DNA from: Agelas oroides
Lineage: Eukaryota > Porifera > Demospongiae > Agelasida > Agelasidae
DNA: 64,000 bases
Reading direction: 5' to 3'
Assembly (NCBI GenBank): GCA_949130485.1
Contig: OX422184.1
Coordinates: 16,268,324 to 16,332,323 of the forward strand
Positions 60,681 to 64,000 of this stretch are shown piece after piece; position 1 is the first letter of the stretch, and the number at the start of each line of letters is the position of its first letter. Made by a program: the position numbers and the translations under genes. Under the pieces are notes generated by a model, which worked only from the letters and a program-made list of their open reading frames with translations, did not search any database and was not told the origin of the DNA.

Positions 60681-60919
60681 ATGCTCCCCATTTTCTACAC
60701 TAGATGGAGTCTAAAGTGGGAGGGGATTTACTCAAATTGTCCCAGTACACAACCGAAACACAGGTGCTACATAAACTACAGAAACTTCCATACTTCCCAA
60801 GAAAGAAAAACAATAACAATAAGCATGTATGATACTTGGTAAGCACAGGAGAAGATTGAATGCTAGACAGGTGGTCTGTATGGTTGGGGGAAGGCTAACA
60901 CTCAAAGGGCATTCACTAG

Positions 60920-61015
60920 CCAAGCCTCATTCCCGGCCTTCGCTGCCCCCAGCATTTCCATGCTGACATACTATCCGGCAAATAATGGGGGCAGTGAGGC
61001 CTGGAAATGAGGCTA
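60920..61015. mobile_element. ~96-base MITE, TAGCCTCGTTCCCAGGC family
   Basis: AGCCTCATTCCCGGCC and GGCCTGGAAATGAGGCTA are inverted ends, and 'tgcccccagca' / 'tgggggca' pair inside. Confidence 0.6.
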
Positions 61016-61499
61016 TCGTACCCAGGCACTTGTGTAAAATAGGGCATAGGTATGAAACCATCATTTGCTTCACATACTGCAAGCGATCAAAACTGGAAGT
61101 GGGGGAAGGTCTGGCAATGAGGCAGTAAGAGTAAAATGCTGGCCTCATTCCAAGACCAAGTGAAAGTATTCTCATTGTCAAACGGCAACAGGTCTCGTGC
61201 CCTGTCACACATGAACCCGACTAGATTGCAAGATTGTTTGCCAAAAGAACACCAGTCAATCAAAACGAATATCTAATCACAAAGCACAATGCAAGAAGCA
61301 AACACATGACTCATAACGCCAGTTACGTATATGACCACCAAGGAACAACACAAGAGTAATTACAAAACATATTTGTCATGAGTCCGCAAAGAAGACACCG
61401 CACCAGCGATTGGTGCGTTTTGTTTCCATTTTTTATCCAGTTTCCTTTTCCAGTTTCCATTTTACTTCCATTTCCTGTTTTTCCATATGTCGACAAAGG

Positions 61500-61805
61500 T
61501 GCTACAGTACCAGTCAAATAAAATGTAACGTAATTACGTCACACTACATTACGATTACACTACAGACGGCATAACTACAGTACACTTAAACTACACATCA
61601 TACAAAGTGTAGCAACACCGTAGTTACGCACAGCTGTACGCACAATTACGCTGTAGTACACTACAACTACTACAAATAAGTATGCTAAATTACACAAGTA
61701 GCGTAGTAGAAATTGACCACAACTACACTATACTGTAACAGAAGTGCGCTGTTATCGTAGACAATTACCGCAACTACACATATTTGTAGCACAAGTACAC
61801 TCTTA
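61500..61805. repeat. TACACTAC-rich low-complexity stretch
   Basis: Many imperfect copies of 'actaca' and 'attacg' occur upstream of the Tc1-like transposase. 'acagtaccagtcaaa' at 61504 resembles a Tc1-type end, but no matching right end was found. Confidence 0.4.
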
Positions 61806-62105
61806 TTTATACATGTACCTCAGTCTGAGCTTAGTGTGACTAAAATTACAGTGTATAAACGTAGTTTGTCTGTCGCCTGTTGGAATTGTGGCCAGCCTGA
61901 CTGCACCATTAAGTTTATTAGGTAGTTGAAGTGTAGCTTGTCTGTACACACCTGGACTGGAATCAAGGAAGGCTGCTTCAACAGCAAATATCAGTAAGTT
62001 GCAGTACTTGTAACACATGTTTTGCAATATATGGATGCATGTATAGCTCTTCTTGGCTTGTCTGGACGCTAACGTGGACGACCTATACCTACTCTTTTCA
62101 CAGAC

Positions 62106-63106
62106 ATGGTGCTCTCTATGTACGAGAAACAGTGGATCCTATTTTACTACAGAAATGGACTCAAGCCTGCTGAAATAGCTTCAGCATTTCGAGTGGAGGG
62201 CATGTACACCTGTCGTTCAACCGTTGGGCGATTTAAAGCGATTCCTAGCTACAGGAACAATTTTACACAAGGAAGGGAGTGGGAGACCCTCCAAAATCAC
62301 TGAAGAAGTGCTGGAGTTGGTGGAACAGGCAATGAAAGCAGACGATGAAACAACAGTTGCATGCACTACTTGTATCCCATGCAGTCTACATTAGTCTGTC
62401 GACCATTCTTCGTAGCCGTGGTCTGCTTGGATGGACATTTAGAGGGTCAAAGTACTGCCAACTCATTCGAAACGCAAACAAAAGCAAGCGTTAACTGTGG
62501 GCAATGCAAAACATACACGAGGCTCTTGTTTGTGGGTTTGAAGATGTAATTTGGACCGACGAGACTACAGTTCAGCTGGAGAGCCATCGAAGGCACTCAT
62601 ACAGAAAGAAAGGGGAACCTGCTGTTCTGAAACCACGCCCAAAACACCCAACTAAGGTGCATGTTTGGGCAGGCATCAGCAAGAAGGGGAAGACTCCGAT
62701 TGTCATTTTTGAGGGCCTAATGGATGCTACATTCTATATTACAGTTTTAAGAAATGGTCTACTACCATTAATTCAGAGTACGTGCCCAGACTCACACAGG
62801 TTTATGCAGGACAACGATCTGAAACACACCTCCAAGAAAGCAGCCGAATTCTTTACAAGTGAAGGAGTAAACTGGTGGAAAACACCACCAGAATCTCCAG
62901 ACCTGAATCCAATTGAAAATCTTTGGCATGAACTCAAAGAATATATTAGGCGTGAGATCAAACCAAGCAACAAGTCAGAGCTAGTCTCAGGGATCAAACT
63001 ATTTTGGAACACAGTTGATACCCATAAATGCTGCAAGTACATAAACCATTTACAAAAAGTGGTCCCCCGAGTAATTGAACTTGAGGGTGCTGCTACTGGA
63101 TACTAG
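62106..63106 (+). pseudogene. Tc1/mariner transposase (DD34E), frameshifted
   Basis: The N-terminal helix-turn-helix part (ATG 62106; YEKQWILFYYRNGLKPAEIA) leaves frame near 62235, the linker (GSGRPSKITEEVLEL) is in a second frame, and the catalytic part is open 62504-63106. The catalytic triad is visible: D in VIWTDET, D in FMQDND, E in NPIENLW, with 34 residues between the second and third, which is DD34E as in Tc1. The C-terminus is complete to a stop. At least two frame breaks make the gene inactive. Target TA and terminal repeats were not identified. Confidence 0.88.
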
Positions 63107-63357
63107 CTACATGTAAATACTCACAGACTGTATACATAATTATTAGTCTAGGTTGGCATGTTTACATGTATTTTAATTGTGCGATGTGTTGCTGTAGCTT
63201 GCTGTGTGTGAACCCACAGGTGGTGTGGTTTAGTGATCAAATTTTAATACTGCTTCCCAGGGCTTCCTAAGTACCACAAGCCACACACTATGCAATTTCA
63301 TGAAAGTTTAGTAGAATTGGTACATGTATATAGGACTAAGTAAACAAAGAAAAAAGT
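63107..63357. other. Spacer, nothing recognised
   Basis: This is the gap between the dead transposase and the probable BEN-domain gene. It contains TACATGTA-rich sequence. Confidence 0.4.
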
Positions 63358-63978
63358 TCAAGAACATAACATCATGGGTCCCTTAGCCCTTTGTGCTGCA
63401 CGCAGCATCTTATACTTCTGGCCTATAGCGGTTTTAGACTTCGCCCAAAGGGCTTCTCTGTCCGCCTCTCCACGTTTCTCTCCAAATTTAGAAATAATGA
63501 TGGCCTTTATTCGCTTCATTTTGCTCGCTTCCAGTGTCCCCGCTGTGTTGCGTGCCATGACAGCTTCTCCAAAACAAAACTGTATGGCCAGCTGAACTGC
63601 CATTTTTCCAGCGTCCTTTTCATAGTGGTATTGCGAAATTATATATTCAATAGAATGTCGTCGAGGGCTGAAATGATGCGAGGGCTGGCGTGGCATTTGG
63701 AAGGGCTGCTGACCTGCCACTGCTGGTGGCTGCTGGTACCGCTGACTGGCTGCTGCTGGTAGTGGCTGCTGATACTGCTGGTACTGCTGACTGGCTGCTG
63801 CTGGTGGTGGCTGCTGATACTGCTGGTACCGCTGACTGGCTGCTGCTGGTGGTGGCTGCTGATACTGCTGGTACCGCTGACTGGCTGCTGCTGCTGGTGG
63901 TGGCTGCTGGTACTGACTGGTACTGCTGACTGGCTGCTGCTGCTGGTGGCTGCTGATACTGCTGACACATGAGTTTGC
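63358..63978 (-). CDS. Probable BEN-domain protein, 3' part, with Gln/Pro/Tyr repeat
   Basis: The frame is open from the last in-frame stop near 63979 down to TGA 63358. The upstream half is a 15-residue repeat (QYQQPPPAAASQRYQ type). It passes through SHHFSPRRHSIEY into a compact C-terminal region of about 95 residues: KMAVQLAIQFCFGEAV, GTLEASKMKRIKAIIISKF, REALWAKSKTAIGQKYKMLR. This pattern of helices, with 'LxxxKxxxI' and a late 'W...I..K', resembles BEN domains, which bind DNA or chromatin proteins. No ATG lies in this frame inside the window, so the start must be in an upstream exon or beyond the edge. The repeat and the domain share one frame, which supports real coding. The BEN call is by pattern only. 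Confidence 0.5.
   Translation of the reverse strand, partial: ANSCVSSISSHQQQQPVSSTSQYQQPPPAAAASQRYQQYQQPPPAAASQRYQQYQQPPPAAASQQYQQYQQPLPAAASQRYQQPPAVAGQQPFQMPRQPSHHFSPRRHSIEYIISQYHYEKDAGKMAVQLAIQFCFGEAVMARNTAGTLEASKMKRIKAIIISKFGEKRGEADREALWAKSKTAIGQKYKMLRAAQRAKGPMMLCS
63745..63965. repeat. 45-base minisatellite in the BEN-like gene
   Basis: About four to five units of 45 bases (15 codons) contain 'ctgactggctgctgctgg' and 'ggctgctgatactgctgg'. The unit length keeps the reading frame, with minor length changes toward the window edge. Confidence 0.85.
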
Positions 63979-64000
63979 TCATGTGCTGGTACTGACTGGT

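Overview
This is a nuclear animal genome window with intron-rich genes (GT-AG introns, many exons of 46-205 bases) and a very dense load of small DNA transposons, retroelement remnants and microsatellites. Three things point to a sponge (probably a demosponge): a Roc-COR GTPase fused to a C-terminal Death domain, further short Death-domain and ZU5-like exons, and a HIRAN-type domain inside a transposon. This is inferred from family knowledge. No taxon-specific marker was searched.

Layout, left to right. 0-1.9 kb holds only repeats. 1.9-11.4 kb (minus strand) is a complete 12-exon TTC38 gene. Its introns carry a GTGA microsatellite, a CTG/TTG microsatellite and MITEs. 11.5-13.1 kb is a tandem triplication of a ~500-base unit just upstream of TTC38, next to one orphan minus-strand exon. 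14.9-21.4 kb (minus) is a two-exon gene for an unrecognised seven-span membrane protein with a signal peptide and a Cys/Asn-rich ectodomain. 22-28 kb is repeat territory: a 13-base minisatellite split by a hAT-like insertion, then a 1.2-kb terminal-inverted-repeat element. 29-34 kb holds a ZU5-like exon and a two-span ORF (plus strand) and a Roc-COR-Death gene (minus) with an in-frame TGA. 34-44 kb holds a decayed Ty3/gypsy pol, a gag-like remnant and several MITEs with target duplications. 45 kb and 57 kb (minus) each hold a last exon encoding a Death domain. 47.1-47.8 kb is a TA-flanked element carrying a frameshifted HIRAN-type gene. 48-52 kb is a retroelement remnant with a CCCH gag-like finger between direct repeats. 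62.1-63.1 kb is a broken Tc1/mariner DD34E transposase. 63.4-64.0 kb (minus) is a probable BEN-domain protein with a Gln/Pro/Tyr-rich 15-residue repeat, cut by the window edge.

How the genes relate. TTC38 is a conserved tetratricopeptide-repeat protein unrelated to its neighbours. The Roc-COR-Death gene, the two short Death-domain exons and the ZU5-like exon belong to families used in apoptosis and innate signalling, and such genes are expanded in sponges. Their spacing over 28 kb suggests a loose cluster, but no shared pathway can be shown from sequence. All exon models come from reading splice signals and checking phase by hand. None is backed by transcripts.
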